This document shows, piece by piece, positions 37,315 to 46,574 of a stretch of 64,000 nt of DNA (its first letter is position 1; every line of letters begins with the position of its first letter). The position numbers and the translations under genes are program-made. The stretch is from Saprospiraceae bacterium (lineage in GTDB: Bacteria > Bacteroidota > Bacteroidia > Chitinophagales > Saprospiraceae): positions 1-64,000 of the forward strand of contig JABDKX010000030.1 in the NCBI GenBank assembly GCA_013001975.1, read 5' to 3'. The notes under the pieces were generated by a model. It was not told the DNA's origin. It saw only the letters and a program-made list of their open reading frames with translations, and searched no databases.

Positions 37315-37950
37315 ATGAAAAAAGTAGTTCATATAAATTTAGGAGGCAAAGAGTTCACTATAGATGAAGATGCTTATGCCGAACTTGATCACTATTTAAA
37401 ATCAATTGAAAAACACTTTTCTAAATCCAAAGGATTTGAAGGTATACTGTATGACATCGAAGTTAGAATTGGCGAATTATTAGAAGAGGATACGCAACAT
37501 GGCACAATAGTAAATATGGCAAAAATAAACCGTATCATGAATACGATGGGACGTCCTAAGGATTTTACTGATGAACATTCCGCAGATGCCAGTTCGGACA
37601 AAAAGAAAAAGAAGATTAATATCAAAACAGGTAAAAAATTATACAGAGATACAGAAAATCAAATGTTTTCAGGAGTTGCTGCTGGATTGAGTGCTTACTT
37701 TGGAATTAAAGATCCACTACTCATTAGAATTTTATTTGTTGTCTTTGCGCTATCAGGTGGTATCGGTATTATCGCATACTTTGTGATGTGGGTCGCGATT
37801 CCGAAAGCAGAAACTTCGAGTGATTATTTAGCAATGCAAGGTGAAGAAATAAATATCGACAACATTGCAAAAACTGTTGAGAGTGGCATAACCACAATTA
37901 AAGACAAAATCCAGGATATCAGTAAAGGAATAAAAACAAGAATGCTCTAA
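37315..37950 (+). CDS. PspC-domain membrane protein
   Basis: A 211-residue protein. The N-terminal soluble part (about 1-90) with VVHINLGGKEFTIDEDAYAE and YDIEVRIGELLEE is typical of the domain preceding PspC in Bacteroidota. The PspC domain (about 103-165) has KKLYRDTENQMFSGVAAGLS, then two hydrophobic segments around ILFVVFALSGGIGIIAYFVMWVAIP. PspC proteins are linked to membrane stress. The C-terminal tail is amphipathic. Downstream of PadR; the DUF2807 (head-GIN) gene that often follows is absent here. Confidence 0.88.
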   Translation: MKKVVHINLGGKEFTIDEDAYAELDHYLKSIEKHFSKSKGFEGILYDIEVRIGELLEEDTQHGTIVNMAKINRIMNTMGRPKDFTDEHSADASSDKKKKKINIKTGKKLYRDTENQMFSGVAAGLSAYFGIKDPLLIRILFVVFALSGGIGIIAYFVMWVAIPKAETSSDYLAMQGEEINIDNIAKTVESGITTIKDKIQDISKGIKTRML

Positions 37951-38047
37951 TTAATAAAATGAATCTTTATGAAACAAATAATCAATTTAGCAATCACATT
38001 AATTAAAAGAGGTATAATACAGAATTTCCTATCTTAACTTTCCAATT

Positions 38048-38075
38048 AAATGCCAGTGTTAAACTGGCATTTTTT
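38048..38075 (+). terminator. Terminator of the PadR-PspC operon
   Basis: A 10-bp stem AAATGCCAGT / ACTGGCATTT with a 5-nt loop, followed by TTT and further T residues. It overlaps the last codons of the convergent antiporter gene, whose stop lies in the loop. Confidence 0.8.
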
Positions 38076-39924
38076 CATTTTGTAAGTTTAATTCTTTTCC
38101 CATATAGACTAGAACATCCCCTGCTTTCGATTCAATATCTCTTTCTCCAGCACGAATAAATTTAAATTCATTGGTTTCTCCATTTTTTACAAATAATGGA
38201 ATACATTTTTCTATGTCTAATATTTTAGAAATGAGCTCATTTACATTGTCTTCTTCTCCTAGAACGATTTCGTTAATTGTTGGATAATCTCTTGCAACCT
38301 CAAGCAAATTTATAAAGTCATCTTTTTCAGAAAACAAACACTCTTCAGTATTGATTGTTTGAGGATTCTGAAGTTCATTAATCGATATTAATCTATGCGC
38401 ACCATTTTCTCCAAAATCTTTACTTAATGTATTTAATGCGTGCTCATTGACTTCAGCACTTCCAGTCATTGCCAAGAGATAACCGACATCATTGAGTTCG
38501 CTTTTATTACTCATATCATCGGAGTAGATATTTGTTTCATAGGCCTCTAATCCCAATTCAATGCTTCTTTCAATATTCGAAACATTACTATCCACCAGTA
38601 TGACATGAGCGTCATTGTCATTTAAATACTTAGCAATAAGTCGTGACGCTCTGTGAGCACCAACAATTAAAATTCCATTGCTCTTAGTCAGTAATACACC
38701 CAATCCTTTGGCAACCAATCCTGCTGTTGTAGCATTTAAAACGACCGTACCCAAAACAATCATAAATACAATTGGTGTAATATACTCTGCACCAGCTACA
38801 CCTTCGCTAACCAACTTTGATCCAAATAGAGATGCAATTCCAGCAGCAACAATTCCTCTTGGACCAACCCAGCTTATAAATAGTTTCTCTCTTGTCTGCA
38901 TAGTTGAGGATCGTGTGCTTAGAAAAACACCTAACGGCCTAAGTACCAATATTATCGCGGCAAATAAAATTCCTACTTTCCAATCAAGTAGTAATTCTAA
39001 TTCTGACATATTAATATTTGCAGATAATAAAATAAATAAAATGGCAATTAATAGAATACTGATTGATTCACCAAAGTAGGCTATTTCATTTTTATGAGGC
39101 ATATCAATATTACCGATTACCATACCTAAAACCACAACTGTCAAAAGTCCTGAATCAGCAACTAAATAGTGAGAGCCTACAAAAACAGCTAGGACAAAGC
39201 CTAATGTAAATACTGTTAACAAATAATGAGGAATAAGATTTCGTTTAAGTAATAATTTCAATCCGTGGGCAGAGAAAAAACCTAGAGAAGTTCCTTCTAG
39301 ACCAATCATTAGAAATTGCTTCAACGCCAAACCTGTAAACAAGCCGTTACCTCCAAAATCAGGATTGTGAGAAAGGTGAATAAACTCATATACTAATACA
39401 GCAACTAAGGCACCTATGGGATCAATGAGTATTCCCTCCCATTTTAGTACCGCGGAAACATTTCTTTTCAAATTTAAATTTCTCAATATTGGTCCTATTA
39501 CAGTTGGTCCTGTAACTATTATAAGTCCTGAAATTAGAAATGAGATATCCCAAGGCAACCCAATAATAAATCTCACTAATAATCCTCCCCCAACAAATGT
39601 CACAAATGAACCTAGTGTAATTAGATTTATGATTGTAGGCCCAACTCCTCTAATTTCATCTCGTTTAAGAGACATTCCTCCCTCAAATAAAATCAATCCA
39701 ATGGCTAATTCAACAAAGTGAAATAAGTGATCACCAGCAAATAATCCATTTGTTCCATTCCATACAGGATCTAAAAGTTTCATACCATCTGCTGTCCACA
39801 AAGTGGATAAAGGTCCAACCAAAAGTCCAGTGAGCAATAATGGCAAGATCGCTGGCACTTTAATTCGCCATGCAAACCATTGAGCAAAAATCCCTAATAT
39901 TATAACGCCTGCTAATTCTAACAT
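38059..39924 (-). CDS. Cation:proton antiporter with TrkA-N domain
   Basis: A 621-residue protein with about 12 membrane spans (1-400) of the Na+/H+ exchanger family: LILFEGGMSLKRDEI, LIIVTGPTVIGPILRN (the discontinuous helix region) and WVGPRGIVAAGIASLF are conserved. A cytoplasmic TrkA-N/RCK Rossmann domain (about 410-530, GILIVGAHRASRLIAKYL) follows, then a RCK_C-like end. Nucleotide or NAD(H) binding there probably gates transport. It is the last gene of a possible three-gene run with the MFS transporter (40 bases upstream). Confidence 0.92.
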   Translation of the reverse strand: MLELAGVIILGIFAQWFAWRIKVPAILPLLLTGLLVGPLSTLWTADGMKLLDPVWNGTNGLFAGDHLFHFVELAIGLILFEGGMSLKRDEIRGVGPTIINLITLGSFVTFVGGGLLVRFIIGLPWDISFLISGLIIVTGPTVIGPILRNLNLKRNVSAVLKWEGILIDPIGALVAVLVYEFIHLSHNPDFGGNGLFTGLALKQFLMIGLEGTSLGFFSAHGLKLLLKRNLIPHYLLTVFTLGFVLAVFVGSHYLVADSGLLTVVVLGMVIGNIDMPHKNEIAYFGESISILLIAILFILLSANINMSELELLLDWKVGILFAAIILVLRPLGVFLSTRSSTMQTREKLFISWVGPRGIVAAGIASLFGSKLVSEGVAGAEYITPIVFMIVLGTVVLNATTAGLVAKGLGVLLTKSNGILIVGAHRASRLIAKYLNDNDAHVILVDSNVSNIERSIELGLEAYETNIYSDDMSNKSELNDVGYLLAMTGSAEVNEHALNTLSKDFGENGAHRLISINELQNPQTINTEECLFSEKDDFINLLEVARDYPTINEIVLGEEDNVNELISKILDIEKCIPLFVKNGETNEFKFIRAGERDIESKAGDVLVYMGKELNLQNEKMPV

Positions 39925-39964
39925 TTATATTTCTTTCAGTTTAATATTTAAAGATGGAAAAATA

Positions 39965-41164
39965 CTACGATTCAGTCTCTTTTTTCTTCATTATAAAAAA
40001 TAATAAGCCAAATGCCAAAATTAATATAGCAGGAAATACAGCAATATTATCCAAAGTAGCTTTTCCTGCTGTTAATTCGGCAGCTTCTAATGTTTGTCCC
40101 ATGTCAATCGCTAATTGGCGCTCTGTATCTAACCAGTTACCAATTATTGGATTCCAAATAGTCAACCCAAACATACCAAATCCTCCAATCAGCGACATTC
40201 CTAAGGCTCCAGTTCTTGGCAAATTTTCTCCAATAAAACCAATCATTGTTGGCCAGAAGTAAGTAACTCCAATAGCGAATACCATAGCAGCAAAGTAAAC
40301 CATTCCACCTGAGACTTGACTTAACAATACAAGTCCAATAGCTGAAATAACTGCAGATAAAAGCAATACGCCAATTGGGTTGAATTTTTTGACGAGTGGT
40401 CCAGCAAAGTATCTACCTATTGCCATTAACCCAGTTATCATTGCCAATACAATCATCGGATGAACACCATCATTTTTAATTATCCTTTCTATCCATTGCG
40501 TGGTTCCTAATTCGGTAGTTGCCGTTAATGTCATTAGAATACCCATGAACCAAAATAACGGACTGCTCATTATGGCTTTAATATTTTCTTTTGTATTTGA
40601 TTCTAGATTTTGCGTCTTAGGGAAATCTAATCTAAATATCATTATTCCATATATTATCGTGGGAACAAGCATTGTGGCTATCAGTAATTGCCATCCCAAA
40701 CTGTCTTCTAAGAAATAGCTTATAAGGGATCCTATTACCAAACCACCTGGAAACCAAACATGAAACTTATTGAGCATCGTTGTTTTGTTATCCGGATACA
40801 TATCGGCTATCATAGGATTACACGCCGCTTCAACAGATCCATTAGCAAAACCAATGGCAAAAGTTGATAATATTAACCCCCAAAATCCACCTGAAAAAAT
40901 GGTCATTATCAAACCAAGGAGATGACAACCAAAAGCAATAATCATTAGTTTTTTTGGTCCAACAGTATTATAAGCTAAACCTAATAAAAGCATTGCAATG
41001 GGAAAGCCAAATGAAGCCATTCCATTTACCCAACCGAGTTGCGCATCTTGTAAACCAAAATCAACTTTTAATTCGTTTAAAATTCCTGCGCGAATGGCAA
41101 AGGTCATTGAAGTCACAGTCAATGCCACACAACTGGCATAAAAAAGTCCTTTTTTGTTTCCCAT
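39965..41164 (-). CDS. MFS transporter
   Basis: A 399-residue major facilitator protein with 12 predicted spans. Its N-terminal half has GWVNGMASFGFPIAMLLLGLAYNTVGPKK, which contains the loop 2-3 region of the superfamily, and EAACNPMIADMYPDNKTTMLNKFHVWFPGG, resembling sugar-transporting MFS members of Bacteroidota. The ATG is 16 bases after the stop of the large PQQ/DUF1080 lipoprotein gene, so the two are probably co-transcribed and this transporter may import the product of that enzyme. The substrate is not known. Confidence 0.88.
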   Translation of the reverse strand: MGNKKGLFYASCVALTVTSMTFAIRAGILNELKVDFGLQDAQLGWVNGMASFGFPIAMLLLGLAYNTVGPKKLMIIAFGCHLLGLIMTIFSGGFWGLILSTFAIGFANGSVEAACNPMIADMYPDNKTTMLNKFHVWFPGGLVIGSLISYFLEDSLGWQLLIATMLVPTIIYGIMIFRLDFPKTQNLESNTKENIKAIMSSPLFWFMGILMTLTATTELGTTQWIERIIKNDGVHPMIVLAMITGLMAIGRYFAGPLVKKFNPIGVLLLSAVISAIGLVLLSQVSGGMVYFAAMVFAIGVTYFWPTMIGFIGENLPRTGALGMSLIGGFGMFGLTIWNPIIGNWLDTERQLAIDMGQTLEAAELTAGKATLDNIAVFPAILILAFGLLFFIMKKKETES

Positions 41165-41180
41165 GAAGATTTATTTTGTT

Positions 41181-44100
41181 TTAGTTAGCTTTCAAATTTT
41201 TAATCTTAACATTTCTGAACCACACGACATCATCATGATCTTGTAAAACAATATGTCCAGATTTATATTTTCCAAATTCTGGCCAGTCTTTAAATTTACT
41301 ATTCTCTATCATCTCTTCCCATTTCGCATTATGCATTTCAAATTTTACAACTTCATATCCATTTTGCCAAAAGCTTACCTTTCCTTCTTTTGAAACTATA
41401 CGAATCTTGTTCCATTCTCCAGCTTGATTAACAGTCGTATATTTCGTTTCAATCATATCGTATAAATCACCCGCTCGATGTGTAACAAATCTTGTATCAG
41501 GATGGCATGTATTATCTAAAATTTGCATTTCTGGCCCAGTCAGATATGGGCAACATAAAGAATCTCGCTCTTGCACATTAAACATTATGCCACTGTTCCC
41601 ACAATTACTAATCTTCCATTCTAACTGAAATTCAAAGTCTTCATAGGTATCATTCGTTACCAAGTCTGACCCGTTTCCTTTTTTCTGTGGATCAAACTTT
41701 ATCGCATCTCCTTCTATCTTCCAAAACTTGTTTACAACATCGGAATTATAAGAATGAAAGGAATTAAGAGATTTACCATCGAAAAGCAGTTCCCATCCAT
41801 TTTCTTTTTCATAATCAGATAAAGTATTTGCCTTTACAGAATTTAAATTCCTTGTTTTGAAGCCAGGCTTATTTTTTGGTATTTGGTTCATAGTATACCA
41901 TGACTCGGTTGTCCACAATGAATGTTCATTTTCACTAACGAAATGATTTTTTAATCTAAGGTAAATGACATGATTGTCTTTCATGCCTTCCAATTCTAAA
42001 AATACTTTGGTTCGATCATCTGATACATTTACCGATCTGACATCCAATGCTCTGTCATCCAATTTGGGTCCACCATATTCTTTTGTCGGCAAATAATACC
42101 ATTGCCTCACTTCATAATCATTTTTATTCCAACCGTCACCAGGCTTCAACGGCTCTGTAAATGTAATTTCGATACCATTCGATCTGGCGCTTACACTCAA
42201 CATTTCAAATGTAGATTTCTCATTATACTCCAATCTTTGTAGACCATACCATAACTTGGAATTATGTTGCCAATTACCAGGGTTACCAATACCTCCTGCA
42301 TATAACGCGCCACCAGGGCCCCATTGAATACGATTAACTCCAGCCTCAAGTCCTTGAATAAATCTGAAAACGCAACCTTGCAGTTCTCCTTCGACTTCTT
42401 CTACAAACACTCTTTTAATCCCTCCATGTGTTACTTCACCGTGGATCATTTGATTTTTATAAGGTCCTACATTTAAGTATGAAGGTGTTGATGGGGAGTT
42501 TCCTATTTCATCTTGTGGTAACCAAACAACAGGTTTCTTTTCTTTTAAACCTTTAGTACCTTCAAAATCGACTGCTCGTGAACCAAACCATGCATCTTTA
42601 GAAACATGCAATATTTTACTTGAAGGCAACCAATCCCCTTGATTGTCGGCTATAAACAATTCGCCATTATACCCTTTTCCGATACCGTTAGGTGTTCTTA
42701 AACCATTTGCTACAAATTCAATTGATCCGTCTTCTATTGAAACTTTAATACAATTTCCTCTATCAATATGCTGATTGACCATGCCTGCGCCTCCTGGCAT
42801 GATTCCAGTTGCAAGGTTAGCATATAAATAGCCATCCTTTTCTTCTAAACCAAAACCAAATTCATGAAAGTTCGAAGAAACGCCCCAGTCGTCACACAGT
42901 GTTCTATATTCATCAATAACATCATCATCATTAGAATCTATAAGTTCAGTAATCTCTTGTTTCTGCATTACAAATATCCTGTCATTTACAACTTTTACTC
43001 CTAATGGCTCGGCCAATCCAGATGCAATTTTTTTCGCGACTATTTTAGATTGGTCTCCTGAGTCTGTGTTTTCAAGAATATAAACACCCCCTTCAGTATC
43101 CCAACAACTGACAACCATCCTTCCATCAGAAAGAAAGTCCAGTCCTCCAATTTTTTTCTGAAAATCATCTGGCCTTGCTTGTGCTAAATCAAATGATGGA
43201 TGCACATCTTGAAGAGGTTCTGCATCACCAGGTATCTTTGTAATAACAGACATTGGCAAGGATAACAATTCTACATTAGACTGATCTTCTACATTGTGAG
43301 AAATCAAACTCGGTGGAACCACTGCCCAATATTTTTCCTTCTCAGGTTTGAAATTCAAAGATAGAAATTTACCGCCTCCTCCTTGGAAAAATTCTATTCT
43401 AAAAGGGTGAAATCCTTTCTTCAGGTTTAATTGCGCTTGTTTCATTGATGTACCATGATGGCCGTCATGATCTATAATTTCTTTATCATGTAAATACATC
43501 TTAGAACCGTCATCACTCCAAAGTCTGAAATTGTAAATTCCATCTTCTTTTATTTCAAGGAAACCAGTACTTTTTAAAGCGAAGTTATCTTCCAGTTCTT
43601 TGAAGTCACCACCAGAGATATTATCAAAATTTTGAAGAACACCAGCTTGAATAGGTTTTCTCTTATCTAAATCAGTAGGAATTTTCAACGCTGTTTTTTC
43701 AATACTATAAATTCTGGTTACGGCACCTGGAATTAATTTATTCTCGTCAATCGCTGCACTTGGAATAGCCTCAAGATTATCACTATTCGTCTTTGTAGCT
43801 TGCCCTTCAAAATCAGCCAAGGTAAAAACATAACTTACCATTTGTGTAAGATCATAATTAGAAACTTCAGGATGCGGCGTCATAACTTGTTCGCCCCAAA
43901 TACCACTGCCACCCAGTTTAATTTTATTTACTAAGCTTTGGATATTTTCATCGGTATGTTCATATTTTTTAGCGATATCTACGTAAGACGGTCCAACCGT
44001 TTTCTTGCTTTTATTATGACATGTTTTACAGTCATGCTTTCCTATTAATATTGCTCCATCTGGAAGGGATTCTTTGTCATCACCAAATCCATCATCAATA

Positions 44101-44828
44101 TTAGGATCCTCATAAAGTGCTTTCGAAAATGGGACACTGAGGCTGACTTCTTCTTGCTGAATTTTAGTTGAAAAATTATACCTTATAAATGTGCTGGCGT
44201 CTTCAATAACTTTTTCTTCCTTATCACTAAAAGTTAATTCAGCATTAGATTTAATTTGACTTTTATCAACAACCGTAGCACTGGAATTATTTATAATGAA
44301 GAAATTCACTGGCAGATCGTTAACATTATATGTTCTTATAAATAAGATTGTTCCTGATTCAGATTTTTCGTAAGACACTTTTTCATTAACTGTTATTTGA
44401 GAATTATCATCCAAAATAAAGCTATGCATCAATTCGAAATCTCCATCATTAAATCTGTGACCTAAATAGTTGTATTTGAAATCAACTTGATTCGAATCTT
44501 TAAAAACTTGCCACGTTGGAAAATCTTTTTCTTGGATTAAATAAGCGTCACCTACTGAAGTCGGCTGCGGACCGTGTGCGCCATCAAAAACAGCCCCTTC
44601 AAAATTGACGATTCCTTTCCAGGCTTTATATAAGGATCCTGTTTGCGTAAAATATGACACATACAAATCCTTATTCAAGGCAGCTGTAATCATTCTTGGG
44701 TTTTGATCGAGGACTGATCTGAATACCCATGGATCTATTGGTCTGTCGATTTGGGATTTATTTTGGGTATCTTTTTGACATGAAATAATACATATCAATA
44801 ATAATAGTGAAGTCAGCGTCTTTCTCAT
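41181..44828 (-). CDS. Multidomain lipoprotein: cytochrome c, PA14, beta-propeller and DUF1080
   Basis: A 1215-residue lipoprotein. I start it at the ATG at 44828 because it gives the signal LTSLLLLICIISC (lipobox Cys near 17); the frame is open 11 codons further. Order: an unassigned beta domain (about 30-235); a small cytochrome c with CKTCH (C267, C270, His271); a PA14-like carbohydrate-binding domain (about 380-510, with DDGSKMYLHDKEIIDHDG); a PQQ/sorbosone-dehydrogenase-like propeller (about 550-880); and a C-terminal DUF1080 (3-keto-disaccharide hydrolase) concanavalin-like domain (about 1020-1215, starting WELLFDGKSLNSFHSY). It probably oxidises and cleaves sugars at the cell surface. 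An MFS gene follows. Confidence 0.87.
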   Translation of the reverse strand: MRKTLTSLLLLICIISCQKDTQNKSQIDRPIDPWVFRSVLDQNPRMITAALNKDLYVSYFTQTGSLYKAWKGIVNFEGAVFDGAHGPQPTSVGDAYLIQEKDFPTWQVFKDSNQVDFKYNYLGHRFNDGDFELMHSFILDDNSQITVNEKVSYEKSESGTILFIRTYNVNDLPVNFFIINNSSATVVDKSQIKSNAELTFSDKEEKVIEDASTFIRYNFSTKIQQEEVSLSVPFSKALYEDPNIDDGFGDDKESLPDGAILIGKHDCKTCHNKSKKTVGPSYVDIAKKYEHTDENIQSLVNKIKLGGSGIWGEQVMTPHPEVSNYDLTQMVSYVFTLADFEGQATKTNSDNLEAIPSAAIDENKLIPGAVTRIYSIEKTALKIPTDLDKRKPIQAGVLQNFDNISGGDFKELEDNFALKSTGFLEIKEDGIYNFRLWSDDGSKMYLHDKEIIDHDGHHGTSMKQAQLNLKKGFHPFRIEFFQGGGGKFLSLNFKPEKEKYWAVVPPSLISHNVEDQSNVELLSLPMSVITKIPGDAEPLQDVHPSFDLAQARPDDFQKKIGGLDFLSDGRMVVSCWDTEGGVYILENTDSGDQSKIVAKKIASGLAEPLGVKVVNDRIFVMQKQEITELIDSNDDDVIDEYRTLCDDWGVSSNFHEFGFGLEEKDGYLYANLATGIMPGGAGMVNQHIDRGNCIKVSIEDGSIEFVANGLRTPNGIGKGYNGELFIADNQGDWLPSSKILHVSKDAWFGSRAVDFEGTKGLKEKKPVVWLPQDEIGNSPSTPSYLNVGPYKNQMIHGEVTHGGIKRVFVEEVEGELQGCVFRFIQGLEAGVNRIQWGPGGALYAGGIGNPGNWQHNSKLWYGLQRLEYNEKSTFEMLSVSARSNGIEITFTEPLKPGDGWNKNDYEVRQWYYLPTKEYGGPKLDDRALDVRSVNVSDDRTKVFLELEGMKDNHVIYLRLKNHFVSENEHSLWTTESWYTMNQIPKNKPGFKTRNLNSVKANTLSDYEKENGWELLFDGKSLNSFHSYNSDVVNKFWKIEGDAIKFDPQKKGNGSDLVTNDTYEDFEFQLEWKISNCGNSGIMFNVQERDSLCCPYLTGPEMQILDNTCHPDTRFVTHRAGDLYDMIETKYTTVNQAGEWNKIRIVSKEGKVSFWQNGYEVVKFEMHNAKWEEMIENSKFKDWPEFGKYKSGHIVLQDHDDVVWFRNVKIKNLKAN

Positions 44829-44955
44829 TTTACAAATAGATATTAAACCTTTAAAATACACCGTTTTTTTGAAGTCCTTTAATTTTTTTCTGCTTTAGGA
44901 AAGCTCATCGATTTAAATGGCTGAAAGTCCTTTATTTGTCAGAATTATTTGATGT

Positions 44956-44973
44956 AAACCTAGCACTAGGTTT
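44956..44973. promoter_or_regulatory. Perfect 18-bp palindrome, candidate operator
   Basis: AAACCTAG-CA-CTAGGTTT: two exact 8-bp arms around a 2-bp centre, 128 bases upstream of the large lipoprotein gene and 131 upstream of the hypothetical gene at 45104. Each strand also contains TAGGTTT[G/A], close to the -7 consensus, so binding could control either direction. Confidence 0.5.
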
Positions 44974-45103
44974 GTATTTAATTATAAAATGATTCATTCT
45001 TGAGATTCATTTATAATTGGATAAAACAAATACTTAACATCATATTAAGGATAGTGATAATGTCAAGCCCAAAATGGCACAGTTTGTGTATTTCTAGGGT
45101 GCA

Positions 45104-45445
45104 ATGAATATAGAAGAATTAAATCGACGACACTTTATTGAAACGGATATGTATTACCGTGTAGGTTATGGGCTATCTTCAAAATTACTCAGCTATGCCT
45201 TTGGGATTTTTACAATTGAGGTTGTTTTAGGCAAAAAATGGGCGAAGGATTTTAATGCGACTGCTCAAGAATTGTCGTACATATGGAAAAACAGCCACCC
45301 AGAACTTGAAAAAGCAATTGGCTGTAAAGTGTACATTGTAGATGGAAGAACATATCGTTACAAGCAAGCCTTAATTCATAAAGGTATTAAGCCAGGATAT
45401 GATGCTAAAAAAGGCATTATTTTTAGAAAAGGTTATCTCAACTAA
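45104..45445 (+). CDS. Hypothetical protein
   Basis: I do not recognise this 113-residue protein. It is basic, with aromatic residues spread throughout (ETDMYYRVGYGLSSKLLSYAF, ELSYIWKNSHPELEKAIGC, DGRTYRYKQALIHKGIKPGY), has no signal peptide, and looks like a folded soluble alpha/beta protein. The real reading frame is supported by its even codon use and lack of interruption; the 3' end overlaps convergent recX by 8 bases. It is divergent from the large lipoprotein gene and shares the upstream region with the palindrome at 44956. Confidence 0.62.
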   Translation: MNIEELNRRHFIETDMYYRVGYGLSSKLLSYAFGIFTIEVVLGKKWAKDFNATAQELSYIWKNSHPELEKAIGCKVYIVDGRTYRYKQALIHKGIKPGYDAKKGIIFRKGYLN

Positions 45446-45890
45446 TATCTTTCACCACTTCATAAACAATTTCAGTTTCGAAGCCTCTTGAAATGGCATA
45501 TTTAATGGCCTTGTCTTTGGCTAGATATGGTTTAAGATGTGTATTTCTATCCATTTGATTTAATAAAACCAATTTAATAGTTTCTCTATATTCATCATCT
45601 TCAATTTCTGCCATTCCTTTTTTTATACAATAATCTGAAATATGCCTGGCTTTTAATCCTTGGAGGATTTTTACTTTGCCCCACTTTTTAATTCGAAATT
45701 TTCCACGACTGTATGATTTAGCAAATCTTTCTTCATTTAAGTAATCATCACGAATAAGTTCCGACATGACTTGTTCCAAGTCATCACCATAGACTTTAAT
45801 GCTCAATAATTTTGAACGCACTTCTTGATGGCAACGATCTTGATAGGCACAATATCTTTGTAGTTTTAATAGCGCTTTGTCGAATTCCAT
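45438..45890 (-). CDS. recX: RecX-family regulatory protein
   Basis: RecX binds RecA filaments and restrains recombination. The 150-residue protein has the three-helix repeats of the family: ALLKLQRYCAYQDRCHQEVRSKL (repeat 1), LIRDDYLNEERFAKSYSRGKF with the conserved LNDERFA-type motif (repeat 2), and KKWGKVKILQGLKARHIS (repeat 3). recA is not in the window. It is 36 bases after the HAD gene, in a glyS-HAD-recX run. Confidence 0.9.
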   Translation of the reverse strand: MEFDKALLKLQRYCAYQDRCHQEVRSKLLSIKVYGDDLEQVMSELIRDDYLNEERFAKSYSRGKFRIKKWGKVKILQGLKARHISDYCIKKGMAEIEDDEYRETIKLVLLNQMDRNTHLKPYLAKDKAIKYAISRGFETEIVYEVVKDIS

Positions 45891-45926
45891 ATATATTAGA
45901 AAGTGGTATAGATTAAAATTTGTTCA

Positions 45927-46574
45927 TTATTTAAAGCCAGTCTCGGACAAATAAGTTCCTATATGTTCAGTTATTTCCGAACCTGGTTTATGAACCCTTC
46001 CGTTCCAACCAAAATTGATAGCAGCTTCTATGTTTTCATCCATGTCATCAATAAATAAAATTTGGCTTGGTTCTGCTGATAACGTTTCAGTCACATATTT
46101 ATATATTTCTTCATCAGGCTTCCTTTTGCCAATCAGATGAGAGTAAAAGACTTTATTAAAAAACCGATCTTCAAAATCTGTGATGGTATGTTTGGTTTCT
46201 AAATAATCAGTAATAAAGTTGATGTGCAAATTATTGATATTGCTTAAAATACAGAGATTAAAATCATCTTTTAATTCATTCAACAAGTCAAATCTTTCAT
46301 TTGGTATTTCTCCAATAAGCGAATTCCAAGCATAGATAATATCATTTGGATTTGCATTAGGGTTGAAGTTTTGAAAAGCTGCGATCAATTCTTCATCGTT
46401 GATCTGTCCCCTATCATACTTATGAATAGCATCTATAATTATTTGAGGAAGCTTTCTCGAAGACCAATCTACATTTAATACATTTTCAAGAGCTTGATAA
46501 CATCGTTCAAAATCCAGATCGATAAGGACATTACCAAAATCAAAAATGATCGTATTCTTGTTTGCATCAATCAT
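45927..46574 (-). CDS. HAD-superfamily hydrolase, subfamily IA
   Basis: A 215-residue HAD phosphatase similar to the YihX group. Motif I is FDFGNVLIDLD, with the nucleophile at the first Asp and the second carboxylate position replaced by Gly, as in that group; motif II LCILSNIN, motif III Lys in GKRKPDEEIY, motif IV FIDDMDEN. A cap domain occupies about 20-90. YihX-like enzymes dephosphorylate sugar phosphates such as glucose-1-phosphate, but this substrate is not proven here. Its ATG directly abuts the glyS stop codon. Confidence 0.9.
   Translation of the reverse strand: MIDANKNTIIFDFGNVLIDLDFERCYQALENVLNVDWSSRKLPQIIIDAIHKYDRGQINDEELIAAFQNFNPNANPNDIIYAWNSLIGEIPNERFDLLNELKDDFNLCILSNINNLHINFITDYLETKHTITDFEDRFFNKVFYSHLIGKRKPDEEIYKYVTETLSAEPSQILFIDDMDENIEAAINFGWNGRVHKPGSEITEHIGTYLSETGFK

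Noticed and set aside
38678-39079. 133-codon open frame on the plus strand
   Set aside because: It is the antisense shadow of the cation/proton antiporter gene; its composition shows no family features and the antiporter is certain.
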